The notes under the pieces: model-generated
Databases searched by the model: none
Seen by the model: the letters and a program-made list of their open reading frames with translations, nothing else
Told to the model about the DNA's origin: nothing
In this document: piece after piece, positions 33,005-46,140 of the stretch
Position numbering within the stretch: position 1 is the stretch's first letter
Layout: each line of letters opens with the position of its first letter
Program-made: the position numbers and the translations under genes
From: Megascapheus bottae
Lineage: Eukaryota > Chordata > Mammalia > Rodentia > Geomyidae
NCBI GenBank assembly: GCA_024803745.1
Contig: JANJXV010000004.1
Location: forward strand, 49,609,858-49,673,857
Reading direction: 5' to 3'
DNA length: 64,000 nt

Positions 33005-34850
33005 AAATACAATTTTTCAAAACAAAGAGAAAGAAAAAATTAAAAAAAAATAAGCCAGGAGAAGAGTGGACCATACCGTCTCACAAATGAAATGAAAGGC
33101 CTCCCCTAAAGGCAGTTCAGATACTGCATGCTTTACTGCACATATCAACCACATTCATCTTTTGAACCTGATGAACAATCACTACAGTGAGTTATGATAC
33201 AGACTAAAAACTGGATTGTGCTTTCATGATTTCTCAAATTATAATTCTTATTATCAGATTATTGGGGACACTGCCATTTTTTTCAGCCTACTTCTTTAAA
33301 TACTGCTATTCTTTAACTGTTTTCAGCCACACTTTGGGGGCAGCTTGAGTGACAGACTTGATAGGGCTTAGGACAAGAACACAGCTGTTGGCTTCATTTC
33401 TAAGTTACTTTTGCAAGTGGTTGAATTGTAGTTCTTTTCCAGACAAAGGCCATTTCTCAGGGCATCTTCTTCAGTGAAATCATGGAGAATACTAGTGGTA
33501 TTCAGGAATGTTATCAACCACAAGTCTCTCACCCCCTTGGTGAGTTTAAATGAAATAAATGCATTATAGAGTGAAATTATTTAGACGGATGTCAGGGTAA
33601 ACCTAAAGAGAAAAACCCAACCCACTGTGAAGGACTCCTCAGTTAGCAAAGGAGTGCACAGGAGGTATGCAGACAAATCCCATTACTGGGTAATGGGATT
33701 TATTTGCGTGTCCAGACACTAGTTTAAAAATGTGATTCTGCTCAAGACATAAGCAGCAGAGGAGTACTTATGTGGGACAAAGTTCTGTCTTCTGGAAAGA
33801 AGGAATATATTTCACTAGAATCAATGTGATTCTCTCTTTAATAAAGTGCTTGAAGGAAAAAAAAGTCTTTGCTGACACTGAAAATGTCCAAATCTCTGGA
33901 GCTTTGTCCTTTCATGTGTAATCTACAGCAGGGAGTAGGGAGGAGAATAACAGAATATTGTGACATGTAGGCACTGAAATACTAGGGATTTCTGACTAAA
34001 TGATACTCTGTATTCTTCTTAAACAAGGCACAGAAGATGAATGGCAGAGTAGTTTAATGTGTTATATATCTAGTTCTATACAATCAACAAATTATTTATA
34101 TGATATAAGCTTAAAATGTGTTCATCCAGAAAGTAATCATTTAAAATCAACCAAAAATGAGCATTAATATATCTTTCCCCATTGGTCATTGACCAGTAAT
34201 TGTTCATCTAAAATGACACGAAATTATGCTTGTAAGGACTGGCAAACTTTTCTGTGAAGAGACGTTATTATTTTTGTATTGTCTATATAATTTCGGTCAT
34301 CAAGGTTTATGATACTATTAGGCCATTAAAAAGGCCATGAATTACATATTTCTCGCATTTAGTTTCCTAATTTCTGATACTAGTCAGGTTCCATTGTGTA
34401 GACTGAAAAACATGTGTGCATATTTATAGTGGTATTATCAGTAGTGCTTCCAAGCTAGGAAAGGCTAAATGTGCAATAGATCAGTAGTTGGATATTTTTA
34501 CAGTGAGATATGATACAGTAGCAAAACGGAGTCTAAAGATTCAAGCAATGTTAATATAGAAATGCTATTCAATGTAAAAGCTAAAACAAATAAAATCATC
34601 CTTTTTAATATAAAATAAATGTTCAGAGGAATATCTTTGAAGATGTCAGTTTGAGTACAATGTTTCTTGATCAATGCCAGCTTTCATCTTTATTGACAGT
34701 TACAGAAACAACTATAGTTTGTAGCATGTTGATATAGATTAATTAATAAAAAAAGTGTAAAAAATTAGTCCCTTAGTAGCTCCTCTCCAGAAAGCAGTTT
34801 CTTCTATTGCTTTCATATAATTCTAGTTGAAAAAAAAATGAGATCATAAG
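33005..34850. other. mostly unique sequence; palindrome and ancient fragments
   Basis: The first 900 bp look repeat-free and of mixed composition, with a perfect palindrome at 33675-33701. Near 34230-34290, 'actggcaaacttttctgtga' resembles the end of a hAT/Charlie-type DNA transposon. Around 34420-34600, words such as 'cagtgagatatgatacagta' resemble ancient L1 ORF2 in plus orientation. Both are weak matches. Confidence 0.4.
33675..33701. repeat. perfect 12-bp inverted repeat, 3-nt loop
   Basis: The arms 33675-33686 (aaatcccattac) and 33690-33701 (gtaatgggattt) are exact reverse complements around TGG. Each arm holds a homeodomain-like TAAT core read from one strand. No SINE or L1 context explains it. 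Confidence 0.85.
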
Positions 34851-34851
34851 A

Positions 34852-35062
34852 TCGAGCATGGCACTGGTGACTCACAACTGTAATTCTAGCTACTCAGGAG
34901 GCAGACAAGTGAGATCCATAGTGTAGAGCCATCCTGGGCAGGAAAGTCTCTGAGATTCTTATCTCCAATTAAGCACCAAAAAGCCAGATGTGGAGCTGTG
35001 GCTCAAGCATTAGACTATTAGGCTAAACTGAAAAAGGCCAGGGACTATTCTCTGAACATTCA
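34852..35062 (+). mobile_element. SINE, B1/Geo type
   Basis: 'gagcatggcactggtgactc', 'ctagctactcaggaggcaga', 'tctccaattaagcaccaaaa' and 'gtggagctgtggctcaagca' are in order. The 3' half is diverged. Confidence 0.85.
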
Positions 35063-35394
35063 AAAAATAGTCATCTTTTTATAAATTTTTGCAAATTTAT
35101 AACCTGAGAATGTTATCATAAGGGAATGGTAAGGAAAACTTCCAAATTGTAAAAACTTTTACCAGGAACTCTGTATTAGGAATGACATGGAAGGCTTAGA
35201 CAATATTCTCTTAAAATAAAAAAGAGTTGAGCAATGTGGCAAACAAATACAAATTAAAATAGAACAATATCCAAAAATGATATAGATAGCTTTTATTTCA
35301 AAAATGACAATATTTGGACAGATATTTTGTATAAAATAATGGTAAACATTCTTACTATAGGTATAGAAAATAATACAGTGATACTCACCAGACC

Positions 35395-35560
35395 TTATGT
35401 TGATAATGAACTATACAATTTTGGGGCAAAGATTGGGAAGGAAAAATCTGGGAGACAACAAAGGAAGAGGTGACAGTGTTCAAAAAGAAATATATTCATT
35501 ACTTGACCTATATAAGTGGAACTCTTCCCTACATCATTTTTACAACAAAAATGAATTAAT
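35395..35560 (+). mobile_element. L1 3' UTR end (old subfamily)
   Basis: 'gataatgaactatacaattt', 'ggtgacagtgttcaaaaaga', 'attcattacttgacctatat' and 'catcatttttacaac' match the old L1 3' ends listed above. Sequence back to about 35270 may also belong to it. Confidence 0.65.
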
Positions 35561-35597
35561 GGAATAATTAGTTGGATTTCTTTTTTGATAAATCATC

Positions 35598-35600
35598 ACC

Positions 35601-35636
<36 letters not shown>
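35598..35636. repeat. (AAT)n microsatellite
   Basis: About twelve AAT units between an L1 end and a SINE. Confidence 0.95.
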
Positions 35637-35644
35637 CATCTATA

Positions 35645-35860
35645 GCGGGGTGCTGATGGCTCATACCTGTAATCCTAGCTACTCAGGAGTCTGATATCTG
35701 AGGATATCATGGTTCAAAGCCAGCCCAGGCAGAAATGTCCATGAGACTCTTATCTTCAATTAACTACTAGAAAACTGAAAGTGGAGCTGTGGCTCAAAGT
35801 GGCAGTACACTAGCTTTAAGCATAAACGCTCATGGACAGTGCTCATAATCAATTTAAAAT
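35645..35860 (+). mobile_element. SINE, B1/Geo type
   Basis: 'gatggctcatacctgtaatc', 'ctagctactcaggagtctga', 'tcttcaattaactactagaa' and 'gtggagctgtggctcaaagt' are in order, with an eroded 3' end. The next SINE starts directly after it. Confidence 0.85.
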
Positions 35861-35864
35861 AATT

Positions 35865-36048
35865 GAGGGGCTGGTAGTTTGGCCTAGAGGTAGAGTGCTT
35901 GCCTACCATACATGAAGACCGGGCACAGACATAGAAAAAAGCCAGAAATGGTGCTGTGGCTCAGTGGTAGAGCTCCTAGCCTTGTGAAAGCCCAAGAACA
36001 GTGCTCAAGCCCTGAGTTCAAGGCCCAGGACTGGCAAAAAAAAAAAAT
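35865..36048 (+). mobile_element. IDL-Geo-like SINE
   Basis: It starts 'gaggggctggtagtttggcc', continues 'tagaggtagagtgcttgcct' and 'agaaatggtgctgtggctca', and ends 'ggcccaggactggc' with a poly-A. Part of the linker after the B box is deleted relative to other copies. Confidence 0.9.
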
Positions 36049-36352
36049 CGAATAAAAAATCTGATGAAAAACTATTGTAGCTTTCAAAACTTGACAGATT
36101 CAACCAAACCAATTTTAAGTCATTCCCAAAATACTCCAACTCCAGGAAATATTTAGAAAATGTCTTTCTTTCTTTTATGTTTAGATTACACTTCATATAT
36201 GAAACAGATGAATAAGAGTAAGTATATAATGTTTAATTTGGTTGCTGTACTATAAGAACACAACGAAGTTATTTTAATGAATCCAGGAAAAAAATATTTC
36301 AGCTTGGGACTGGAAAGAGTTTTGAGTAGACAGAGCCTTAAAAATGAAATAA

Positions 36353-36532
36353 TGAAGCTGGGAGCCTGTAATCCTAGCTACTCAGGAGGCTGAGAGCTGA
36401 GGATCACGATTCAGAGTCAGCCAGGGCACAAAAGTCCATGAGACTCATCTCCAGTTAACTACCAGAAAACCAAAATTGGTGCATGGCTCAACTGCTCAAA
36501 TGGTGGAGTGATAGACTTACTGACAAAAAAAA
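36353..36532 (+). mobile_element. SINE, B1/Geo type, internally shortened
   Basis: 'gtaatcctagctactcagga', 'ggctgagagctgaggatcac' and 'ctccagttaactaccagaaa' are clear. The right monomer is shortened to 'ggctcaactgctcaaatggt'. Confidence 0.8.
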
Positions 36533-36539
36533 TATATAT

Positions 36540-38255
36540 AGACCATAAAAATTTCTGACACATCTAGATTTCAAGAATTTAGATATAGAATTTAGAATTA
36601 CAAATATTCTGCTTCACCAGCAAAACATGACTTCCCTTTACAATCTTAGTAAAATTTTGAATTTATTATATTATTTATTTATTATTATAAATGAGCTTTC
36701 CTTTTGTCCATTTCCAGTTAGTGATTTAAACTATTATAGTGTAGAGGATAGAAAAATTCTAAACATTTTTGTAATTTTAGTTCTAATTTAGACTATGGAA
36801 GAAATAGTGTAAATCATGCATAATTTTTAAGCCTTATTGTTTTGAAGCTTAAACATGCAGAAATAATACTGAAATATGGTTATAATATTTACCTATTGGT
36901 ATAATAAGAAATGACTATTTAAAACAATTAATCTGGAAGAACATCATCAGTTTTAAAAGAAAAATAACTCTTGAGATGTCAAAAATAAATTGCCAATGTT
37001 TTTTTTAAACTCATACATTACCTATTAATTACTATATTAATGTTTTTATTTTATTTAAATTTGTTTTTATTATGGGCTGATGTGGAGATTTGTATCTGTC
37101 ATATAATACTCTTTGTATAAACCAGAATTCAGACCAACACCTCTAGATATAGTTTTAAGAAGTCAACATTTTCTTTTGTTATGAACAGGCCTATAAGCAA
37201 GAAAAGGCCAAGTTATAACTTTACCAATAAAACAATTCTAAAGTGACTGGTAAAACAATTCTTTCAAAATTAAAGTGTCCTCAAATTGTGATTTTCCAGA
37301 AATTGTGCTTATATTTTTACTGCTCTGCAGCAGTATCAACTATTTGGATCTGAAATTGGCCAGCTGACCTCTATAAATTGCCATTTATCTTACTCCAGAC
37401 CTTGCAACAGTTTCTTTCTCTACAAACTCTGTTCAAATTATAGATATTGTTATCACAGTGGAAGGTCATTTTAAATCTGTTTGTTGGTTCAAATAATGCT
37501 TAAAATCAATAGTATTTTCTTTATATCTCCGCATTCTACTCGATTCCATGGTTAAAGTGGCTACATTCTACAGCACACAGCATTTCTGCTGTTGAAAGTC
37601 AACTTTATCAAAAAGAAATAGCATTAAGTCTTTATTTACTTTTGTTTAGAAGGTTTGCTTTGATTGATTTATATCATACCAATACCTATTTCTGATTGAT
37701 GTTCCTTGAACATCAAATGCTGATATAATTATTGATTAAAATCTGGTATTTAGTATTTTTTTTTTACAAAATACTTGAAGTAGTTTGGATTTGATTTAGT
37801 TTTTTTAAACAAAGGCAAGTATGTTAAAGAAACAGGAAATAGACATACATTAAATGCCAATTATAGTAGTTATATGTTATACACATATACGCAGCATGTT
37901 TGACTGTAGAGTCCTATTTTTTCAATAATTCCCCCTTTTTCTACCTCCAGAGGCTTTCTGATCATGCTCGTGTGGAGCCCACATTTACAACCCTTGTGAT
38001 TTGAACCTCTGCTGTTATTTTCCATCAAAACCAGCTGGCAGAGAAACGCTACTGTGCTTCTCCTTTAGTATAACACACCAATTAACTTCTTTGAAGTTTT
38101 GTACATATAGTTCTACTAGGTCACCATACATCGCTACTAATATTTCACCATCATTGTTACTTATTTTTAAAATTTGTACTGAATAACCAGTGTATATATG
38201 TTAAATTTATTATTTTTTAAATTTATTTAATATTTATTTATCATTATGATTTTAT
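36540..38255. other. unique AT-rich sequence
   Basis: About 1.7 kb without a recognised repeat. The part near 37180-37480 has a more balanced composition and is a weak candidate for conserved non-coding sequence. Confidence 0.45.
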
Positions 38256-38259
38256 TTAC

Positions 38260-38480
38260 TTTTTGTTGGTCCTGGGGTTTAACTCAGGGTCTGGGCACTG
38301 TCCTGGAGCTTTTCTTGTGTTCAAGTCTATCACTTGAGCATATTTCCAGTTCCAGCTTTTTTGAGAGTTTCAGATGAGAGTCTCTCAAGCTTTCTTGTCC
38401 AGGTTGGCTTTGAACCATGATGGTCAGATCTCAGCCTCCTGAATAGCTTGGACTACAGGCATGAGCCCCTGGTGCCTAGC
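38260..38480 (-). mobile_element. SINE, B1/Geo type, variant
   Basis: The plus strand has 'gttggtcctggggtttaact', 'cagggtctgggcactgtcct', 'gaaccatgatggtcagatct' and 'cctcctgaatagcttggact'. The middle 'ttccagttccagcttttttg' marks the variant also seen at 6995-7212. Confidence 0.8.
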
Positions 38481-38632
38481 TAAAAATGTGATTTTAATTG
38501 GGAACAACAATAACAGTAGAAAAAGTATAAAAGTCCTATTTTTTTCACACAGCTAATGTTAGGAACTGAGACCAGACCTTCTGTCTGATGTCCCTTGGAT
38601 TGGTTTTGGCGAGGCCTTCCTCTTAGCAGTTA

Positions 38633-38817
38633 TCAGGGCAAGTTTGGCATAATGGTAAAGTGCTTGCCTAGCATGCGTGAAGACCCAGATTCGATTCCTT
38701 GGTGCCACATACATAGAAAAACGCTGGAAATGGTGCTGTGGCTCAAGTGGTAGAGCACTAGCCTTGAGAAAAGTCCAAGGACAAGTTTTCAGGCCCCATG
38801 ACTGGCTACAAAAAATT
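38633..38817 (+). mobile_element. IDL-Geo-like SINE
   Basis: 'tttggcataatggtaaagtg', 'gcctagcatgcgtgaagacc', 'ctggaaatggtgctgtggct' and 'caggccccatgactggctac' are in order. Confidence 0.9.
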
Positions 38818-38819
38818 TA

Positions 38820-39738
38820 TTTATTATTAATGAATGATATCTCCTCATTTGTAATACACTGAAATTTTAAATTGTGCTAATTTGTCTTGGACTGTTTTTA
38901 ATCTTTGAATTTTAGTGGAAACATTTGTAATTATTACTGATTTCATAATTTGTTTCAATATGCACTATTTCATGTTTATATAAATATAAATGCTTATGAG
39001 ATATATTAACATGAGATTATGCATTGGTATTTTGTTATATTAGTATTATAGTAAGCTCTCCTATTCACATCACAATAAATAACAACAATCTATGCAGAGT
39101 AAATGTCTCTTCCATACATTGATTCCACTCATATTCATATTGTTAAATTGTTACATTACATACTATGTTGACAGTTTTGGTGATTTTTTTAATTTGTCTC
39201 AGTTGAGATCATTCCATTTCCCATTACAGAATGAGTTAACAAACATATAGTGAGGTGAAGGTAAATTTGAGGGGGTTCTGGTTAAGATTTCCAAATCTTC
39301 CTTCACTCAACTAGTGTCAGAAAAATTAATGTCAATAAACAATATATTTGGTAGGAAAATTAATTTTTAACAAACTTTACTGAGTGAATAACTACTTGCA
39401 AATAAATTAGAAGAATATATATGCATACTTTTCCATAAATAATGCTAACAACTTTTCTTAAATGATACAGAAAGCTTCTGAAATATTTTATTAATAATTT
39501 TATTTAAAATTGTACTAAAAGATGTCAAAAGCATCACTAGGTCTGGATATTAACAAAAATTCACTTCACATGTTGATAGTAAATGAATAAGATCTAAAGC
39601 AAATGGAATGAAAGGATATTAAATAAATATCTAAGATATATAACAAACAGGTTCACTAGAGTACTTTAAACAGAAACTGAGAAGGATTTTTTTGTTTGTG
39701 TTATAAGTTAATTATATATTGATTTAAAATTATTCATT
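38820..39738. other. unique AT-rich sequence
   Basis: No gene or repeat is recognised. Confidence 0.5.
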
Positions 39739-39740
39739 TT

Positions 39741-39950
39741 AGTGGTAACTGGTAACTCACCCTTGTAATCCTAGCAACTCGATATCTGAAATCTTGGAAT
39801 AGTGAGATTCTTAGAAAGCTGGGGCAGAAAAATCCACAACATTCTATCTTCATCATGACCAACAGGAATCAAACTTCCAGGTGTGTTGGGCTTTAGTGGC
39901 TAGAGCATCAGCTGAGTGAGTCCAAAGACCTAAGTTCCAAGTTTAATATT
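39741..39950 (+). mobile_element. old B1-ID-like dimeric SINE
   Basis: The left part has 'ggtaactcacccttgtaatc' and 'ctagcaactcgatatctgaa'. The right part is ID-like ('gggctttagtggctagagca', 'gacctaagttccaag'). The right part resembles 15008-15205 more than the Geo monomer. Confidence 0.6.
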
Positions 39951-41385
39951 TAATTATTCATAAGAAATATGTAAATGCTGATGCATTTGGAAAGATACAT
40001 AACAGGTAAATATTTTCTATAAACATACTTCTTCACTATTCTTTGAACTAATTTTAACATATTAATCATCTGAGCATATATTAATTTTACAAAGTAATAA
40101 ATTTCATTATGATAATTTCATAATACATCCATTATATATTACTCATATTCACTGAACTTTTATTTCTTATTCCTTTTTACTCTTCCACATATCTTTCTTT
40201 CCTATTTTCCCCCAATTTGAACGTATGTTAATTCATTCTCTTATATAGATAAAATGAATTTCAATCTCAATAAACAAATATTTGGTTTATTTACGTTTTT
40301 CTACAAATCTTTGTTGCTTTTTTCCAACTTTAGTATATTTTAAATATATTTCAAAGTAAGATATAAAGAAATAAATCAAATATTGCCCACATATTCTAAA
40401 TTTAACTTCCAAAGCCATTTTACTGTTTGATGCTAGATGTAGAACTATGAAAGGTATTTTTTGTTGTTAAGAATTTCCTACACCTGTTTTATTAAAACAC
40501 AAATAAGTATTTCTCTTTCTGTAATGGCAAATGGTTCAAATAATGTGGAACATGAATCATTGACTAATACATGGACTTTAAATATAGAAGCAAAAATTAA
40601 CTTTTCAAAAAGTCAAAGAATAAGGTTATATACAAACAGGACTTGGAAATCTATATACTGATTCCAAAACTGCAGTGCATCTGTGATCTCTGTAGTGAAA
40701 CGAGAGCATCCACCCCTGCTTTGGAGAAGGGCTATCATACAATATTCAGTCGGCTAAAGATGGACTGGTAGAGATGTGTCTATACATATATTTCAAGTCA
40801 GTTTTGCTTGTGCAGAATCATCCGTACCTTCCCAAGACTGAATGAGCAGTCCTGTGGCTGAAAGGTATTTTTTTTAGCAGTTTTTTTCTGAATCTTTTCA
40901 AACAGCTGTGTTTCTTTACTTTGCTATCGGGTGTATTAAATGCAGTTAAAAATATACATATTAAATTTATCTTGCTTGGTTTGAAAATTTAGCAAAATAA
41001 TACATGCAGCTACTGTTGATAATTTAAGCTTCTGAATGTATAATGTATTTAGGATTAGCATAACAATATTAGCTAAGGGCAATTCTACCAAGGTTTTTAA
41101 GCCCTTTCATTTGAATACAAATGAGATCACCAGTGAGGTATCTCTTAGCATTACTAGTAAACCATTTCTGAACACAGAACACAAAATGACAAACAGGACC
41201 TGTGCCATCACTAGTCCTCTCACTTAAAGCAATCAGTTGAGATTGAAATAACAGAAACAAAATTCAAGTAGTTGTAAATAGTGTTTATATTAGTTACTGT
41301 TTGTTTTCCCTTAGAAGGATTTGATATTGTTTAGTTTCATTAAAAAAAAAATGTACAAATCCCAATATAATTCCCAAGGTTCTTT
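39951..41385. other. unique sequence; candidate conserved block 40660-41260
   Basis: No repeat is recognised. From about 40660 to 41260 the sequence has mixed composition, a CAGCTG E-box core near 40905 and no long open frame. It could be constrained non-coding DNA, but that is only a visual impression. Confidence 0.35.
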
Positions 41386-41388
41386 AAC

Positions 41389-41579
41389 TTTTTTTTCCAG
41401 TCCTGGGACTTGAACTCACGGCCTGTGCACTGTCCTTGGACTTTCTCAAGGCTAGAGCTCTACCACTTAAGCCATAACACCATTTCCAGGTTTTTCTATG
41501 TATATGGTACCGAGGAATCAAACCAGGGTCTTCATGCAGGCTAGGCAAGCACTCTACTGATAGGCCAAACTCCAGGCCA
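41389..41579 (-). mobile_element. IDL-Geo-like SINE
   Basis: The plus strand has 'ttttttccagtcctgggact', 'tttctcaaggctagagctct', 'ctatgtatatggtaccgagg' and 'ggctaggcaagcactctact', ending 'ccaggcc'. Confidence 0.9.
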
Positions 41580-41916
41580 AATATCAAGGTTCTATGAAGA
41601 TCAGTCAGAGTCACAAAATATTGTCTTGTATAGACTGCTCAGTTGGGCCAATGAGGTATTACTGTCCCAAGGGAATTTCTCCACAGTCTCTTAAAGCAGT
41701 CATATGTCCCATCTGGGGATGTATGAATGTAGTTAGAACATAAAAACATTTGACTACTTTTGCTTAATTGCTTATTAAGTTAGCAAACACTGATGTCATA
41801 AGAATAAAGAAATGTGCTAGTCTTTTCTGGTTCTGTGGATAAAAAGTGTTACCTGTGAGTGGCTGAAGATGCAAAGGCACAGATACTTTGTGTCTCTGTC
41901 TAAGAAGTAAATGAAG

Positions 41917-41952
<36 letters not shown>
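41917..41952. repeat. (CA)n microsatellite
   Basis: About 17 uninterrupted CA units. Confidence 0.95.
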
Positions 41953-41955
<3 letters not shown>

Positions 41956-43335
41956 CAATAGCGAAAAGTTTAATAGTGAGAAAATATCACACCTTGAAAA
42001 TTAGCACATCCAAAGATGTGCTAAAGAACAAAATACATGGCTAATATTTTCAGTTTTCTAGGGTTGTAAGTTTGGTAGACTTCATAATAACAACACAGGA
42101 TAACGATGGCTGGGATAATACTATTAACCCAATATGATTACTGATCAGTGAGGTAGATTTTAGAGTTCCTTCCCTGTGGCTAATCTCAAAGGTATTTGGA
42201 TAGCATATGTGGGGACTGGGAGAAAGAAAAAAATAAAAACTTGAAAATCAAAACCAGAAGTGGGGAAACAAATCAAATCCAACTAAAACCTTGCTTAGTG
42301 AAAACTTATTAAAAAATGGTCTTTTGCTATGAAGATGGAAATATCTACCTGATTATTTGTTTAAGCTCTTATTAATATCTATGGTCAGATATTTCCATGG
42401 TCAATGGTAAACATGGAGACATTTGTTCATATAAAAAGTATTACAGATGAATAAGGTATCCCAGTGTGGAGATTGTGCTTAGGAGCTGACACATACTGCA
42501 GAATTAAGACAATGCCCAGACCAAGGAAAAGCATCTGAGAGCAAAAGAAGCACAAAGAGTAGAAGATGACAGTGACTTCTTACACAAGCATAAGTACAAG
42601 TTGAAGAATGAAGAGGGCCATTGAATGAGAGTGAACAGTCTAAACGGGGACATTACCCTGACAAGTGTCATTGGATGAGGGGAGTAAGTTATCCTAAGCT
42701 TTTCAGTTTACTCAGAAAATCATGGGTTTCTAAGATTTTCATGAAAGGCATTTCAGCTGTCTCACAGAAATGAGAGTCTCGCAGAAGGCACTATGTTTAT
42801 TTCTTTACACCTACCCACAGTTCTTTGTCTATAAAACTTAAAGCTCATGCCCTTTTTCTTGATGATAGCTGGATGATGCACTGAAACGCTTGCTGTCGTC
42901 CCATGGTTTCCTCAGCATGAATCATTTTCCCTACCCTCCACTGTTTTTGATGATTTGTTGAATAAAGGCCAATGACTAGACCTCACATGTAGAAATCCTA
43001 GAATTTGGCCCTGTGGCCTAAAATGTAAAACTACATAACTGAATATTACATAAAGTGAGACATAATATGTATGTTACAAAATATCAAGGAACTTATAAGA
43101 ATAGAGATTTATAAATCACCTTGTAATCATTTCATCTATGTAAACTTCATCTTCTCATAAATATGGTGAAGTCTTAGTTCAGTTCCATTCCTGCATAACA
43201 CTGAGTGTGAAAGGGTACCATTATTGAAACATATTTCTTCCTTGTCCTTAACTGGACTGTTCTTAACTGGACTCTCTTCTCCAATCCTACAGTGTATTTG
43301 TCTTTCCCAATTTCTGGCTTTGAAGTCCTGTGACT
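41953..43335. other. unique sequence, possible LTR or 3' UTR fossil
   Basis: No family is identified. The section 42700-42990 has mixed composition and includes aataaagg at 42961-42968, as an LTR or a 3' UTR would, but there are no other supporting features. Confidence 0.4.
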
Positions 43336-43336
43336 T

Positions 43337-43566
43337 TTTCTTTATTTTGTTGGTTATGTGGCTTGAACTCTGGGCCTGGGCACTGTCTCTGAGCTCTTCA
43401 TATCAAGTCTAGGGCCCTATCACTTGAGCCACATACCACTTCTTGTTTTCCGGAAGTTAATTGGAGTCTCATGGTCTTTTGTGTCCAGGCTGGTTTTGAA
43501 CTGAGATCCTGAGATCTTAGACTCCTGAGCAGCTAGGGTTACAAGCACGTACCACCAGCACCTGGA
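43337..43566 (-). mobile_element. SINE, B1/Geo type
   Basis: The plus strand has 'gcttgaactctgggcctggg', 'tgtctctgagctcttcatat', 'agttaattggagtctcatgg' and 'ctgagcagctagggttacaa' in order. Confidence 0.85.
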
Positions 43567-43569
43567 CTT

Positions 43570-46140
43570 CTGTGCCATTTTTATCCATAATATTTAGATA
43601 GAGTTTTACATCATTCTATTTCAATATTCTGCACAACACCTGGAATTATCCTGTCTAAAAATCAGAACTGAATTTATTTGTGTGTCATTTCTAACAAATC
43701 AAAAAGATAAAAAGAAACTTATTTGTCCCTCATTAAGTAAATCTAGATGTTTTGTGGATTCCTTTGCTCTATTTTCTCTTTATATCTTTCATACATATTT
43801 TATAACATAAACCACATTTCTAGGTCTTCCTTCAAGAGAAATTGCTATTTCTCTGCCAAAATGAGAAGGTTCGCCTTATTCTTTGCCACTTATGGAAAGA
43901 TCATTCAATTTATTCACAGTGAATGCTGTTTCACCATATTCAGTAGCTCCCTAAAATTCCTGCTTTCTTCCCAGTTATGTCTCCAACTCAAGTTATTACC
44001 ACTATTGAAAAGTAATTTCACAAACCTGTACTTGTAAAATATAAATAGTAATTTTGGTCTTTTGTGTTTGTAATGCTTTTTAACAAGCAAAAGATTAACT
44101 AATACATGTAATATATTTAGTATATATATACATATCATGCTATTATGCTATTTATTGTATATATATATGGGGAGAGATAGAGAGAGATGGTAGAAAGGGA
44201 GATTTATATAAACTTACTTTATAAATGTTATTGAGTAAAGAGAAGATGAGAATAGTCATAACTACATCATGTGGGTTCATGTACTAAGCTTGTCCACTAT
44301 TATTGTGAAGTTTAACACATTTATTCCTTTGTTTATATATCTAAAAGTATATGTAGACATTTAGCCTTTTGAGAAAATTGATTTATGTATGTACATACTG
44401 TATGAGAGTTATGGGCATGTGTAACTATAAACATTGTGTTTATTTTTCATTGCTATTAATCCTGTTAGAAGATTTATATTAATTCTCAACTTTTTCCAAT
44501 TCAGTTGTAGGCATTTCTTCACTTAGGAGATGGAGGAATTTTTATATAAATATCTGTAGTTCATTTCACCCAACCAAGAAATCAGAACAGCACTGTGTAG
44601 TTTCGAGAGTGAAATTAGTATATTTTTCAACCATACCCCCTATTTCTTTGCAGCATTATGTGTAAGGCTCACGCCTCTGCACATCCTCAAAGACTCAAAT
44701 AAGTATGTTCCACTAAAGTAATGCACACCCAGCATGCACTTACATGCAGATGTTCCAGCTGTGTTGATGTTAGCAGCCATATGCTGCCTATTTCACAAGG
44801 GATGTCAGACCCACTTTGCTTTGCACAGTGGGAGTAATTGGGTTCAGTGGGAGGCATGGCTTACTGTGATGGTGCACCTTTGCAGGTGAGAATGCAAATG
44901 AGGTGTAGATAAAAGTCAGTCACTGTGTCTGATAGTGGAGATTGCAGAGGGAGGAGACTGTGCACAAATTGTAGTCAAATCATGTAACAGTAAACAATTA
45001 GAAACAAATAACTGAAAGCATATGGGAAGGAATCAGTCTACCCAGGGAAGACTAAAGGAACTCCCTAATTTGTTCCAGAATAAAATTCAACATCTTTGTC
45101 AAATGTGGTGAAATGATGCCTACTGATCTAACTGGGAATTACAGAATGATATAGGGAATAGTTCAAACCTCTAAAGGTAATACACAGTGCTCAGATGACT
45201 AGTAACTATACAAGAGTTTTTCAAGTTGAGCATTAAAGAAACATAGGAAAATAAAGTAACTCTATTGTTGAGCCAGATTCAAGAACTGAGAGAGAACCAC
45301 TGTTATCCAATGACTTTCTTGAAGGCAGCTTATATTAACAAGGAAAGTCCTTGCCAGGACCCAGCAGTACCACAGTTATCCAAACATTGTCCATTACTTA
45401 GGCATTCAGAGGTATCTCTAAGAAATTGGACTTCTGAATGTAGATGTAGCACACTAATTCTAGGATTTATTTGGTATGTGCTTCTAAAGGAAGTGACCAG
45501 ATTTGTAATGGAGATGGAAAATTATTTAAATTCTCAGAAGCTATGACTAGTCACCACACTTCTGCATCTTTCCTCACTGAGCATTAGTTAAGGATATTTA
45601 TAATGTAAAACACATCACCCTTGTACCTGAAAGAAAATTGCTGGTTCCAATTTTATGTTTTTCCTAAAAATAAATGTTTTTCTTTTTAACATTTTTCCTT
45701 GAGTTCTGTATGACTAACAGGAAAGAAATAAAATAATTTTCAAGGGCCTATCTATGTCTGCTGAAAGTCGAAGACGTATGTATATATGAATATGAGACAA
45801 GTGAATTTGCATGGCTTTAGGTTCAATTATAAATCTAATATCGTGCTACATAAAAATTGTTTATTTGACCATATGTATCATTAACAAACTGAATATACCT
45901 ACAATTATGTAAGGTAATCCTATTATTTATCTTTCTATTCCTGGAAAGTGAATTTAAACCTTACAGGTTTAAATGGGTAAAGTAAGGTTCAACAAAACCA
46001 TTACTTTGATGTAAATATTATTACACTCACTTTTATGCTCAGAAATAAACTTTTATTTGAACTCAGTCATACTTACCATTTATTATCTGTGGTTGCTTTA
46101 CCACTGTGATGACAGATAATTGGTTGTGGCATAAACCACA
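43570..46140. other. unique AT-rich sequence
   Basis: About 2.6 kb without SINE or L1. A TA-rich run lies at 44117-44166. An octamer-like atgcaaat is at 44892-44899, within a repeat-poor block. A 93-codon open frame at 45265-45546 has no motif I know and no convincing start context. Confidence 0.45.

Noticed and set aside
33675..33701. Palindrome as part of an L1 ORF2 copy
   Set aside because: The words resemble a short phrase of L1 ORF2, but no L1 sequence flanks the site, so the likeness is probably chance.
45265..45546. 93-codon open frame as a gene
   Set aside because: No recognisable motif, weak start context, no splice or polyadenylation signals standing out, and a length expected by chance in a six-frame scan.
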